Part shown: one piece after another, positions 35,060-43,613 of the stretch
Layout of the letters: each line of letters opens with the position of its first letter
Numbering within the stretch: the first letter of the stretch is position 1
DNA from: Caldifarciminota bacterium
GTDB taxonomy: Bacteria; Hydrothermota; Hydrothermia; UBA1063; CAJXJZ01
Direction of reading: 5' to 3'
Assembly (NCBI GenBank): GCA_027038175.1
Contig: JALVYB010000023.1
Coordinates: 1 to 56,978 of the forward strand
Length of the DNA: 56,978 bases
Translations under genes and position numbers: made by a program
The notes under the pieces: model-generated
What the model was told of the DNA's origin: nothing
Database searches by the model: none
The model's input: only the letters and a program-made list of their open reading frames with translations

Positions 35060-35437
35060 CTAATAGATGTTTATTTCGTACACTAACTCGCCGTTTTCTT
35101 TTCGCTTAGCAGTGTAGGCGTAACCTCTGTTTTTAAGCTCGTGTTCTATTTTCACTGCGGCAAAAGCGGCCATTAACTTCCCGAGATTACTATCACCCTG
35201 TCTGAAGTGCTTTGAATAAATGATGCTATCGCCTACAAACTCATAGTACTCCCCATTCCTTTTCAAACCTAAGAGATTATGCCCCACCCTGTAATCAACG
35301 GAGACTTCGTCATTGAAGTAACCCGTTATCTTGCCGCCTTTGTTGAGTTTGTATCCAAGTCTCTCTACCGCCTCTCTGAATAAATCAATATCACTGGCTT
35401 TTATTGTGAAATTAGTTATCCTTACGATATGAGACAT
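35060..35437 (-). CDS. DUF1257 (Ycf35-like) protein
   Basis: A 125-residue protein with the DUF1257 pattern: MSHIVRITNFTIKASDIDLF, a central VDYRVGHNLLGLKRNGEYYEF, and the C-terminal KLMAAFAAVKIEHELKNRGY. Known from plastids (Ycf35), cyanobacteria and many plasmids, role unknown, with Ycf46-like ATPases as constant partner. Starts in the end of the membrane-protein gene. Confidence 0.8.
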   Translation of the reverse strand: MSHIVRITNFTIKASDIDLFREAVERLGYKLNKGGKITGYFNDEVSVDYRVGHNLLGLKRNGEYYEFVGDSIIYSKHFRQGDSNLGKLMAAFAAVKIEHELKNRGYAYTAKRKENGELVYEINIY

Positions 35438-35777
35438 TTCTCCCCTCCTGTTTTTGTATTACGCTGGATATTATGACTATGACCACATAAGATACAGAAG
35501 CAGCTAATATTCCAAGTAATATTGCCGCCATGTCAGTAAGAGATCCTCTCATAGAGTAGTATCCAGCAAATATTATAGCTGTTTGAAGTAATACCTGAGC
35601 AAACAGTACCCAAAGAGTACGGGATAGGGTTATTGGCCACATACCTATAACCATTGCGAGTGTGAGTGCACCTACCAATCTATTAGCAGTTACCAATGTT
35701 ATAACCAATAAAACAAGTGCGACCACAACTATCAAAGCAAGGAACACTTTATAAGATAGAGAGCTTTCCATCCTCAT
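35412..35777 (-). CDS. Polytopic membrane protein between AAA and DUF1257 genes
   Basis: A 121-residue protein with three or four membrane helices (about 8-29, 33-50, 54-72, 80-105). Unknown family. Its ATG overlaps the AAA stop by one base (TAATG), so it is coupled to it and may anchor the AAA protein at the membrane. Confidence 0.6.
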   Translation of the reverse strand: MRMESSLSYKVFLALIVVVALVLLVITLVTANRLVGALTLAMVIGMWPITLSRTLWVLFAQVLLQTAIIFAGYYSMRGSLTDMAAILLGILAASVSYVVIVIISSVIQKQEGRNVSYRKDN

Positions 35778-37411
35778 TATTCCGTTCCTCCATGACTTTC
35801 ATTTATCTTTATTCTTCTTCCACCTTTTGCTTTTTCCACTTCCCTCTTACTCGCATATCTGGCTCTGCCTTCTGCAAATTTTCTTATCTCATCCAGCTCA
35901 CCTTTCGAGATCGATGACTGCGGCCGCATCTCATTGATAACATCCTTTATGACTTCCTGGTTCATGGTCACCCTAACCGGTATGTCATCAATACCAGTTA
36001 AAGGTCTTTGTAATTCCTTATTTTGAATCGCTCCCATAAAGGCTTTGAATTTAGCCTCTATGATTACCTGCTCTATCTCCGCACCTGAATATCCGTCTGT
36101 AAGTCGCGCAAGTTCATCAAGATCAAATCTTGCAGGATTCTCTCCTCTTTTCCTGAGATGCACCGCAAATATCTGCTTCCTTTCTTCCTGGCTGGGAAGA
36201 TCTACAAAGAATATTTCGTCAAATCTCCCCTTTCTAAACATCGCAGAGTTCAAAACATGAAAATCATTCGCAGTAGCAAAAACGAATATCGGTGCCTTTG
36301 TCTCCTGCCTCCAGGTAAGGAAAATGCCCATTATTCTCCTGGTAACTTCATGGGTATCAGCACCACCACCAAGCATTTTATCAATCTCGTCAATCCAGAG
36401 AATAACAGGTGCTATCGCTTCTGCAGTTTTAAGAGCCAATCTCGTTCTTTCCTCTGATTCTCCTACATATTTTCCAAACATTTTGGAAAGATCCCATCTT
36501 AAAAGTGGTAAACCAAATTCCTTAGAAGTAGCCTTAGCAGCAAGTGATTTACCTGTTCCTGGTATTCCAAAAACCAATACCCCTTTAGGAGGTTCAATTC
36601 CCACTTTTCTCGCTTCAGGCAAGAACCCCAGTTTCCTTGTTCTAAGCCACTCTTTTAAAACATCGAGTCCACCTATGTCTTTCATACTTTCTTCAACTTC
36701 TATGTATTCCAAGATTCCGGATTTCTTTATTACCTGTTTCTTCTCTGACTTGGCGAGAGCCACTGCTTCTTCACCTATACCCTTATTACCGTAAAGAGCT
36801 ATCACTTTCGCAAATGCTGTCTCTGCCTCCTGTTCTGTGAGCCCCGTTACTGCATCAACCAGTCTGTCAATATCAACATTCACTTTTACATTAATCCCAT
36901 CGTTCCTGAGATTCTCAACCATTCTTTCAAAGAGAACTCTGAGCTCCTCTCTGCTGGGTAATGGAAAGTCTATTACTACAAAATCCTTCTCAAGATAGGG
37001 TGATAGCTTCAGCACCGGTGAAAGGACCACTATGCTCCATCCTCTCTCCTTCACTTTTGCAAGGGTATCTGTAAGTTTTTCTATGATGCGGATATCCTCC
37101 ATAAACAGAGAAAAATCTTTCAATACGAAAATCATTTTCTGACTGGGCTTAAACTCGGACCCTTCCTCTATCGCAGACAGAGCTGCAACCGGATCTCCTA
37201 TATTTATTGAACGAGGCACATCCTCTCCCGATATTGCAGTAAACCCGCTGTTGAAGGACCACATCCATACAGGGTATCCCGTCGAGACAAGAGACTCCAC
37301 CACTCTACCCCGCTCATGCGAGACTATATAAATTCCTGGCTGTCCTGCGTCCAGATACAGCCTAATTTCCTGCGTTACGGGTGATTTGAGTAATTTTTCT
37401 ATTCTTTCCAT
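35777..37411 (-). CDS. Ycf46-like AAA ATPase
   Basis: A 544-residue ATPase. The N-terminal 250 residues are the non-enzymatic domain typical of Ycf46 proteins; then DIGGLDVLKEWLRTRK precedes Walker A GIPGTGKS (about residue 287), Walker B VILWIDEID (about 339) and the arginine-finger region MFRKGRFDEIF. GGLDVLKEWL and PPKGVLVFGIPG are hallmarks of the group. It should remodel proteins with help from the DUF1257/DUF2997 partners. ATG 37411 is preceded by AAAGGGAGGGTTGC; the longer ORF start at 37435 lies upstream of that site. Confidence 0.88.
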   Translation of the reverse strand: MERIEKLLKSPVTQEIRLYLDAGQPGIYIVSHERGRVVESLVSTGYPVWMWSFNSGFTAISGEDVPRSINIGDPVAALSAIEEGSEFKPSQKMIFVLKDFSLFMEDIRIIEKLTDTLAKVKERGWSIVVLSPVLKLSPYLEKDFVVIDFPLPSREELRVLFERMVENLRNDGINVKVNVDIDRLVDAVTGLTEQEAETAFAKVIALYGNKGIGEEAVALAKSEKKQVIKKSGILEYIEVEESMKDIGGLDVLKEWLRTRKLGFLPEARKVGIEPPKGVLVFGIPGTGKSLAAKATSKEFGLPLLRWDLSKMFGKYVGESEERTRLALKTAEAIAPVILWIDEIDKMLGGGADTHEVTRRIMGIFLTWRQETKAPIFVFATANDFHVLNSAMFRKGRFDEIFFVDLPSQEERKQIFAVHLRKRGENPARFDLDELARLTDGYSGAEIEQVIIEAKFKAFMGAIQNKELQRPLTGIDDIPVRVTMNQEVIKDVINEMRPQSSISKGELDEIRKFAEGRARYASKREVEKAKGGRRIKINESHGGTE

Positions 37412-37437
37412 GCAACCCTCCCTTTTCCACAACAAAA

Positions 37438-37466
37438 ATTATAATACTGTTTGGACATCTTGTCAA
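37438..37466 (-). promoter_or_regulatory. Promoter of the Ycf46-like cassette
   Basis: Minus-strand TTGACA (37461-37466) and TATAAT (37438-37443), spacer 17 bp. Expected +1 near 37431, 20 nt before the start codon. So the AAA-to-SSB half of the operon has its own promoter. Confidence 0.85.
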
Positions 37467-37534
37467 GACTTTTTTTGTAGTATCAAAAAAAGTATTTATG
37501 ACAAAGGGAGCAAAATACTAAGTAAGACAAGATT

Positions 37535-37560
37535 TCTAAGGGGGATATACCCCCCTTAGA
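37535..37560 (-). terminator. Terminator-like hairpin after clamp-motif gene
   Basis: TCTAAGGGGG-ATATAC-CCCCCTTAGA, near-perfect stem, overlapping the stop codon of the 37556 gene. On the minus strand it is followed by TTGTCTTACT. It is one of the repeated hairpins of the 37.5-46 kb operon. Confidence 0.75.
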
Positions 37561-38083
37561 AAAGTGTTAACTGGACTTTCTTTGGTGTTGAGTTTTTCGA
37601 CAGGGCACCCTGCAAATTTCCGCCATTCTGTGTTTCAGCAAGTTCCTTCTCAAGATCCTTTTTGAATTTCGTAAAGGATTTCCACCTGCGAAGACTTGCC
37701 GAGCGAAGCTTACGGAGAAAATCGTTCTTCTCTTTTTCCAAGTATTCTGATAACTTCTCCACACGAATATCTGGTGGGACATCCGTCCCCATGTACTCTC
37801 TTGCAAACTGCGTGGCACAATATAAGTAAATTTCCGTATAGTCGCTATTGAGTGGAGCCTCAAACGAGGCATTCATAAGGTACAGGACTGCTTCGGGGAT
37901 AGTAGCTCTCTCTTGGAATTCTTCCCAAGACTGTTTTATTCTGGCAATGATAATAGCTTCCTTCAGGTGTTCTGGCATATCTTGATAGACCTTTCCAGGA
38001 AACACTATAGGTGCTTTAATCCGATAGAGTATACGTAGGGGATCTTCTTTACGGGCTTTAATAATATTTTTTATTTCTTTCAT
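37556..38083 (-). CDS. Hypothetical protein ending in a sliding-clamp binding motif
   Basis: A 175-residue helical protein with a basic middle (LRRWKSFTKFKKDLEKEL). Its last residues are VQLTLF, which fits the beta-clamp binding pentapeptide QL(S/D/T)LF at the very C-terminus, as in DNA polymerase III alpha and other replication proteins. So it probably meets the host sliding clamp. Start chosen by GGGAGGTCCACAATG at 38083; the ORF extension to 38134 is in the preceding hairpin. Confidence 0.65.
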   Translation of the reverse strand: MKEIKNIIKARKEDPLRILYRIKAPIVFPGKVYQDMPEHLKEAIIIARIKQSWEEFQERATIPEAVLYLMNASFEAPLNSDYTEIYLYCATQFAREYMGTDVPPDIRVEKLSEYLEKEKNDFLRKLRSASLRRWKSFTKFKKDLEKELAETQNGGNLQGALSKNSTPKKVQLTLF

Positions 38084-38101
38084 TGTGGACCTCCCATGTA
38101 A

Positions 38102-38124
38102 GGGCGGGGAATATCCCCCGCCCC
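38102..38124 (-). terminator. GC-rich intergenic hairpin
   Basis: GGGCGGGG-AATAT-CCCCCGCCC right after the stop of the 38131 gene; followed by CTTAC and the GGAGGTCCACAATG leader. Confidence 0.7.
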
Positions 38125-38130
38125 AATACT

Positions 38131-38649
38131 TCAACAGTGATAGTCTTGCAGAACTGGGAATGCTACGAATTTTATGGATTTATCTGTGAGGAAGGAATAT
38201 TTGTCCGGTAGATGGTAGCTTGCATACAGTCCGCCGTTGTGGAGATTATAAAATATTGTAGCTTCAAGAATTGCGAGTTTGACATCCCATACCATGTCTT
38301 CTTTGTCCGCTTTCTGTCTGAGTATATCCTCTATCCTCCTTCCAATCGCTTTCAACTCTCTGCGTATATACTCTGAGAATTCCTTTTTGCTCACTACATA
38401 GACCACTCGCCCTTCTGCCTTGATTTCGTGAATCTCTGGCTTCATACCCGCTGGCTTGAAAAGGCTTTTGACTTCTGGAAGCACTGCCTCACCTGTAATT
38501 ATATCTCCCAGCCAGTCTGCCATAGGGTCACATTGGACAAGTTGCTCATACTCCAGATCCAGAGAGGGTATATTATCCCTCTCAAGGTCTTCCTTGAGTT
38601 TCTGGAGACTTTTTACAGGGTATATACCATATACTTTTTTGTGTGACAT
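38131..38649 (-). CDS. Hypothetical protein, 172 residues
   Basis: Soluble protein of unknown family. A stretch RVVYVVSKKEFSEYIRREL resembles REGYVIPKKEFAQFVW in the next gene (38720), so the two may be distant paralogues. Start from ACAGGAGGTTCACAACG at 38649; the upstream extension in the reading frame is non-coding hairpin. Confidence 0.6.
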   Translation of the reverse strand: MSHKKVYGIYPVKSLQKLKEDLERDNIPSLDLEYEQLVQCDPMADWLGDIITGEAVLPEVKSLFKPAGMKPEIHEIKAEGRVVYVVSKKEFSEYIRRELKAIGRRIEDILRQKADKEDMVWDVKLAILEATIFYNLHNGGLYASYHLPDKYSFLTDKSIKFVAFPVLQDYHC

Positions 38650-38704
38650 CGTTGTGAACCTCCTGTTTGGTTTTAAAGGATTTATATAAAGTAAAACAGA
38701 CAGA

Positions 38705-38720
38705 AGGGGCATAGCCCCCT
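38705..38720 (-). terminator. Short GC-rich intergenic hairpin
   Basis: AGGGGCATAGCCCCCT at the 3' end of the 38720 gene, followed on the minus strand by CTGTCTGTTTTACTT. Same module as its neighbours. Confidence 0.6.
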
Positions 38721-39184
38721 CAGTCGTACAAGAAAAAGAGTATATCAGTTAACACGAGTAGCCTGTCATCAGGCACCTCTTTTGTAAGGTATGGCACTAC
38801 ATGGAAAGGATTTGTGAAAAAATTACGGTCTATATGAACCATAAGGATAAATGGATCAGTTGCAGCTACATTCCAGACGAACTGAGCAAATTCCTTCTTT
38901 GGTATTACATACCCTTCCCTACCATCTTTATCAGTAATTCTTTCCAGCTCCTTTAAATCAAGTGTTTCTGCTATTTCCTTTAAATGCTCCTCCTTTGAAG
39001 GGTATACATCAGATAGCTCTGAGCCATCTCCATCGTAGAATATACTCCAGAGTGTAGTCGCTGGCACGTATAATTGCAATTCTTCCAATCCCAGCTCCAG
39101 TTCAGTGAAGTGAGCCTCATTTATGGCATCCTTCTCAATTGTCTGGATTTTATATATCCTTCCCATGCTATCCTGTTTTTTCAT
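38720..39184 (-). CDS. Hypothetical protein, 154 residues
   Basis: Soluble acidic protein, unknown family, with the GYVIPKKEFAQFVW stretch shared with the 38131 product and a hydrophobic ending (LVLTDILFFLYD). Leader CAAGGAGGTCTGCA just before ATG. Confidence 0.6.
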   Translation of the reverse strand: MKKQDSMGRIYKIQTIEKDAINEAHFTELELGLEELQLYVPATTLWSIFYDGDGSELSDVYPSKEEHLKEIAETLDLKELERITDKDGREGYVIPKKEFAQFVWNVAATDPFILMVHIDRNFFTNPFHVVPYLTKEVPDDRLLVLTDILFFLYD

Positions 39185-39210
39185 TGCAGACCTCCTTGTT
39201 TGGTAGAGTA

Positions 39211-39229
39211 AGGGGGCTTTACGCCCCCT
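39211..39229 (-). terminator. GC-rich intergenic hairpin
   Basis: AGGGGGC-TTTAC-GCCCCCT between the 39233 gene end and the leader of the next gene, followed on the minus strand by TACTCTACC. Confidence 0.7.
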
Positions 39230-39232
39230 CCC

Positions 39233-39688
39233 CTATTCAGCTCCCTTTATTCTCTCCACAAGGGATTTGAGTTGTTCTACCTCTTTGTCCGCATCGTCTA
39301 CCTGCTGGGATAACCACTCAGCGAACTTCTCAAGGAATTCTGGTAGTTGCCTTGCAACAGTTCTCCTACCATGCCTGCTCGCAACCGAAACATAGGCGTG
39401 GTAATCGCCGTGTAAATAGAAACCCACACCAGGTGTTCGAGTAGTAGATGCCAATTCCATTACTTCGTATTCATCAGTGTACCAGAAAGCACCATGCAGA
39501 CACCCTACATTTGAACAAGGACCATAATTGCTGAAGGTCACGTTACCATAGGTGAACTTGATTTCGCCCAAGTCCTTGGTGTATTCATAGAGCAGGTCTG
39601 CCAGGTCATCCAGCATATCCCCTATTTTTGTTAGGGAGCTGTTGTATCTCTCTCCGTATTTTTTTATTTTTTCTACTATGTTACTCAT
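39233..39688 (-). CDS. Hypothetical protein, 151 residues
   Basis: Helical ends and a beta-rich centre (IKFTYGNVTFSNYGPC, then FYLHGDYHAYVSVASRHGRR). Unknown family. Starts after AGGAGGTCCACA. Its first 35 and last 40 residues form probable coiled coils. Confidence 0.6.
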   Translation of the reverse strand: MSNIVEKIKKYGERYNSSLTKIGDMLDDLADLLYEYTKDLGEIKFTYGNVTFSNYGPCSNVGCLHGAFWYTDEYEVMELASTTRTPGVGFYLHGDYHAYVSVASRHGRRTVARQLPEFLEKFAEWLSQQVDDADKEVEQLKSLVERIKGAE

Positions 39689-39727
39689 TGTGGACCTCCT
39701 TGTTTTAGTGTTTTAGTTTAAAATTTA

Positions 39728-40258
39728 CTAACACCCACAGTACTTATCTCTCCAATTCTCTATCTGCTCGATAATGCCTTTTGAAGTGTAAATATCAGTA
39801 ATCTTATTAACCTCTCTTCCGCACTCCCAGCATACAAACTTCTCCGTCCTTCTCATTTTCAACTCCCAGAGGAATTTTTCTATATTGCTCGCCTCAAGCA
39901 GAACTTCAAGACTCGGTTCCTTTGTGAAATAATAATGGTCAACCGCATAATCGTCTATATCTATCCTGTAGCAAAAATACACTACGTATAGTAGTTTCTT
40001 GTAATCCGAACTCTCATACTTTATCACATGGGCCAAACCATCACATGTGATCTGTATGTGAGGGATTTTCATAGTACTCACTTCCTCGTAAGGTGTTCCT
40101 TTCTTTTCAAGCACATCCACTATCACATCTTGGGCATATATATAAGTTAGATATCCCCGCTGTTCACTCCACTTTTTCAGTTCTTCGTAGGTTTCAGGAG
40201 ACATTATTCCTTTTTCTTTAAGTTCTTTCATTTTATCCATAAACATTCTTACCGACAT
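39728..40258 (-). CDS. Hypothetical protein with C-terminal zinc-binding Cys
   Basis: A 176-residue soluble protein. The end has CWECGRE ... YCGC, four Cys that may bind zinc. No family recognised. Starts after AACAGGAGGTTTACA. Unlike most of its neighbours it lacks a strong hairpin after the stop (only a weak GTGTT/AACAC pair). Confidence 0.6.
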   Translation of the reverse strand: MSVRMFMDKMKELKEKGIMSPETYEELKKWSEQRGYLTYIYAQDVIVDVLEKKGTPYEEVSTMKIPHIQITCDGLAHVIKYESSDYKKLLYVVYFCYRIDIDDYAVDHYYFTKEPSLEVLLEASNIEKFLWELKMRRTEKFVCWECGREVNKITDIYTSKGIIEQIENWRDKYCGC

Positions 40259-40287
40259 TGTAAACCTCCTGTTTTTTATTTTAAAGG

Positions 40288-40311
40288 CACCCAGGGGTTC
40301 TCCCCCCAGGT
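40288..40311 (-). terminator. GC-rich intergenic hairpin
   Basis: GCACC-AGGGG...CCCCCAGGTGC, after the stop of the 40319 gene. Confidence 0.65.
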
Positions 40312-40318
40312 GCTTTAT

Positions 40319-41419
40319 TTATTCCTTCTGCCCCGAAGTTATTACAAAGTCTGATGTAGTATAATACTGGATGATTTCGTCAATGTCCTTGTCAAGGTAC
40401 TTTGCGAGGTTCTCTGCTTTGGAGGGAGAGATCCCAACTATTTTGGCGGCTTCATCAACAGACACTTTTCCAGAGGCTATCAGTGAGATAAATTCCTCTA
40501 TGGCAGATTTAGCAACCTTCCTCTTTTCGCTCGAGACTGTTCCCATCCAGATATTGTCTAAAACAATAGGTTCTTCTTGGTTTTTGAAGTATTCTCTCAG
40601 TCTATCAGATATAGCCTTTGATACCACGAATACTCTGGGCAAGTCTCCAGAGGAAATAGCGGTCTTCAGACAGCTTATCGCATAGGGGCAATAAAAACAA
40701 GCAGGCGAGACCACAGGTTTTGGATGATGGGCAACTTGCGGAATGGTCTGGAACTTTGCCTCCAGCAATTCCTGGACAAGGTTCTCTCTCAGTTTACGAA
40801 TATCTCCAAGCGTATAGGTTCCAAGTGTTAGCATCCCCTTGTTAGTTCTATGAATTTTCAGGACAGCCATTTTCACATCTCCAATGAGTTCTTTCATCAT
40901 CGAATAAACCACAGGAAGATAGCGTTCCAGTTGCCTTTTCTCCTTTTCAGAGATTTCATCTGAGTATCCACCTGTTTTATGGTCTATGATGGCGAGTACT
41001 TCATCCTTCACATATACCAGGTCAGGCTTAGCAACAAACGGAATTGGTAAATTCTCGTCCCGTAGCTCTATTTCCACCCATATCTTACTGCTTTCTACTC
41101 CTTTCAACTCACGCTTGAGAGTAGATTGAATTTTCTTTAGTGTGGTCTTAGGAATATCAATATTAAGTTCCGCTTTTTCATCCGTTTTATCTATGAAGCG
41201 CACCTTAATCCATTCGGCAATTTTTTCGTGAATCAGGCTCCCTGTCTCCGCAATAGGTGCAGGTGGGAGTTCTTCTGCAAGCCTGAATTCGTGCAGGACA
41301 AACTGTCTTGGACATGTTGCAAGCACTTCGAGGCTTGAGTGACTCAGATGGTCTATCACAAGACCATCTTCTATTTTTCTGGCATCGACTGCCGGTGCTT
41401 TTGTTGTTTGTTTTTGCAT
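40319..41419 (-). CDS. Cas4/RecB-like PD-(D/E)XK nuclease with 4 Cys
   Basis: A 366-residue protein. LSHSSLEVLATCPRQFVL (first Cys), TGSLIHEKI (His), VAKPDLVYV (Asp), LAIIDHKTGGY (Asp-x-Lys) and QLERYLPVVY give the RecB/AddB/Cas4 nuclease core; SPACFYCPYAISC supplies three Cys to complete a likely 4Fe-4S cluster. It should act on DNA ends. The C-terminal 90 residues form an extra helical, HTH-like domain (SVDEAAKIVGISPSKAENLA). Leader AAGGAGGTCCACA. Confidence 0.85.
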   Translation of the reverse strand: MQKQTTKAPAVDARKIEDGLVIDHLSHSSLEVLATCPRQFVLHEFRLAEELPPAPIAETGSLIHEKIAEWIKVRFIDKTDEKAELNIDIPKTTLKKIQSTLKRELKGVESSKIWVEIELRDENLPIPFVAKPDLVYVKDEVLAIIDHKTGGYSDEISEKEKRQLERYLPVVYSMMKELIGDVKMAVLKIHRTNKGMLTLGTYTLGDIRKLRENLVQELLEAKFQTIPQVAHHPKPVVSPACFYCPYAISCLKTAISSGDLPRVFVVSKAISDRLREYFKNQEEPIVLDNIWMGTVSSEKRKVAKSAIEEFISLIASGKVSVDEAAKIVGISPSKAENLAKYLDKDIDEIIQYYTTSDFVITSGQKE

Positions 41420-41487
41420 TGTGGACCTCCTTTTTTGTTCGGTTTTTAAAAAGGTAGTAAGACCATAATCGTAAGATTAGTAAGACA

Positions 41488-41505
41488 GCCCCGCCAGAGC
41501 GGGGC
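41488..41505 (-). terminator. GC-rich intergenic hairpin
   Basis: GCCCCGC-CAGA-GCGGGGC after the 41511 gene; on the minus strand it is followed by TGTCTTACTAATCTTACG, the best example of the repeated hairpin plus TGTCTTACTA module. Confidence 0.75.
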
Positions 41506-41510
41506 ACATA

Positions 41511-41729
41511 TTATTCCTGGTCTGAGGGGTGATATACCCTGTATCCTTCTTCTGCAAGCATCTCTGCCATGCAAGCACCACAGAGTACTTCCCCCCGTGC
41601 CAGGCATTTCTCTGCTTCTTCTTTGCTGTCAGCTAGGACATACATGCGGGAGGTTTCCCAGTTACACCCCCCGCATTTTGTCCCTTCTTCAACAGCGAAC
41701 TCGTATATTTGCAAGCTCTTTTTATCCAT
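41511..41729 (-). CDS. Small Cys-containing protein
   Basis: A 72-residue protein with CGGC near the start and CLARGEVLCGAC later, likely a small zinc-binding fold. It lies 12 nt after the VWA gene, with its own AAGGAGGTCTACA, and ends before a hairpin. Unknown role. Confidence 0.6.
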   Translation of the reverse strand: MDKKSLQIYEFAVEEGTKCGGCNWETSRMYVLADSKEEAEKCLARGEVLCGACMAEMLAEEGYRVYHPSDQE

Positions 41730-41741
41730 TGTAGACCTCCT

Positions 41742-43613
41742 TTATTGAAACATTGCTTCTGCTCGAGAGAGATATGTTTTGAAATCTTGAGAATTATTTA
41801 TACCGTGTGCCAGCCACTTGGGTAGAGCATTTCCATCTCCTATCACCCCTATCAGTCCTTTTTTCCTGGTGAAATACTTAATGATGAAGTCCCTGTCACC
41901 AGAAGATATGAGGGCATCTGTTATCACGAAAAGGAACTCTACACGAGACCCTGCATACACAACAGCGTGAGCAATCGCAGTACCACCACTACATACATCA
42001 CGATGCACTCCTCTAAATCGAGGGACTTCTGTAACATTGTCATTGAATATGAATGCTTTTACCTCATTTCCACTCTTTTTTAGGAATTCCTGTAAGAGAA
42101 ATGCAATTGAGAATGCGTGGTCTATTTTTCTCCCCCTATACATTGAACCTGAAATATCTACAAGAATCCCCACTTTTGCCTTTCTAACTGTAACCTTCTT
42201 GCTGAATATATCCAGACGACCTCTTAGAAATCTGGAATAGACATTCGTCGCACCAAGTCGTAGCTCTCCAGCCCTTTTTCTATCCTCCCATCCGATGGAC
42301 ATGATTTTTATTCTCCTGTATTCCTGCAACCATTCACGAAGAATGGGTTGTACCGGAGAATCCAAGAATTCTTTGCGAAGATTCACATCACCTTTTCCTA
42401 CTCCCTTCAATATAACAGATATGTCCTTGCTCTGCTTCTCTATTTCATTCTCTGCATACCCGAAGACTTCTTGGGCAGACTGGATAATCTTCTCTATATC
42501 TTCCTCTCTTAGAGTAACATCTGCCATGTCTGACGTATCGGTATTATATTCATTGGCACCAGCACCACCCTCGTATTCTCCATCTTCTTGGTCAATGTCT
42601 TCTTCGTCTTCCTGTTCTGACTCCTGCTCATCTACATCTTCCGTATCACTTTCAGTGTTCTCTGTGTCATTATAGATCTCAGCATTCTGCTCATCGGCCT
42701 GATTTTCTCTGCCTTCTTCATTTTCTCCATTTTGCTCCTGCTCTTTCTGTTCATCACTATTTTCACCAAGTTCCTCAGTCTCATCCTCACTCTCATTGGA
42801 ATTGTCACTATCCAATGAAGAATCTCCATCAATATCGGCTTCATCTGAGGAATCTTCAATATTGCTATCAACATCGTAACTACTTGTATTTTGGTGGCTA
42901 TTCCGGTGCTGTACCGCATTCTGCCCCGGCTGTTCTGGAGGGTTGGGGGGATAAAAAAGGAGGGAAAGCATCTTGAACGCTTTGACTCTATCCCCGTTGC
43001 GAGCCACCATAAGAATCCGATTTAGCACATGGGTAAGAGGACCAAGAGCATTTTCCAAGGCAGACATGAAATCACTTATTACTGGATAGTTAGCAAGGGA
43101 GGGAACATCAAGAATTTCGGTCTTGAGGAGTAAGTATAACTCTGCTATCGTTCTTTGTTGCTTGAACACTTCCTTTTTCTCTTTGAGCGACTGGGCAATC
43201 TCTGAGACCTCTCTCAACAAGAAAATTGTTCTTATTCTTCTCCAACTATAGCCTCGTATGGTTATGTATTTATCCACAACTATGTCCTCTATGACATTAG
43301 CAACGCTCCTAACTTGCTCACGTTCCAAGTCAGGTCTTGCCTTGAGGTATTCATCGAGATAGTCAAAGGATTTTACCGCAATGTGTCCTATCTCGTGGAG
43401 TAAGGTTGCTATGGAAGAAAGAACATCTCTCGTATCCGCATCAGAAGAAGGAGGCAGTTTAATAATGTAGCCACCCCTAACTGAAGGATTGGGAGTAGTG
43501 TAAGGAACAGAGGAATCAAATCCGATTTTAACTTTGTAAGTATCAACATCCTCAAATCGGCACACCAGATCTTTCACCTGGTTGACAAGCTTCCTGTATC
43601 CTTCCACTGTCAT
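41742..43613 (-). CDS. VWA protein with metallopeptidase-like HEXXH domain
   Basis: A 623-residue protein. N-terminal domain: LLHEIGHIAVKS holds an HEXXH zinc motif (about residues 68-72), as in the putative metallopeptidase domain (DUF2201_N). A 120-residue Asp/Glu/Ser-rich linker follows (about 240-360). The C-terminal VWA domain has the MIDAS signature DISGS (about 486) and GGTAI. VWA proteins of this layout are partnered by MoxR AAA ATPases, as here (ATGA overlap). It resembles cobaltochelatase CobT in style but need not act on cobalt. A GTG at 43607 is an alternative start. Confidence 0.85.
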   Translation of the reverse strand: MTVEGYRKLVNQVKDLVCRFEDVDTYKVKIGFDSSVPYTTPNPSVRGGYIIKLPPSSDADTRDVLSSIATLLHEIGHIAVKSFDYLDEYLKARPDLEREQVRSVANVIEDIVVDKYITIRGYSWRRIRTIFLLREVSEIAQSLKEKKEVFKQQRTIAELYLLLKTEILDVPSLANYPVISDFMSALENALGPLTHVLNRILMVARNGDRVKAFKMLSLLFYPPNPPEQPGQNAVQHRNSHQNTSSYDVDSNIEDSSDEADIDGDSSLDSDNSNESEDETEELGENSDEQKEQEQNGENEEGRENQADEQNAEIYNDTENTESDTEDVDEQESEQEDEEDIDQEDGEYEGGAGANEYNTDTSDMADVTLREEDIEKIIQSAQEVFGYAENEIEKQSKDISVILKGVGKGDVNLRKEFLDSPVQPILREWLQEYRRIKIMSIGWEDRKRAGELRLGATNVYSRFLRGRLDIFSKKVTVRKAKVGILVDISGSMYRGRKIDHAFSIAFLLQEFLKKSGNEVKAFIFNDNVTEVPRFRGVHRDVCSGGTAIAHAVVYAGSRVEFLFVITDALISSGDRDFIIKYFTRKKGLIGVIGDGNALPKWLAHGINNSQDFKTYLSRAEAMFQ

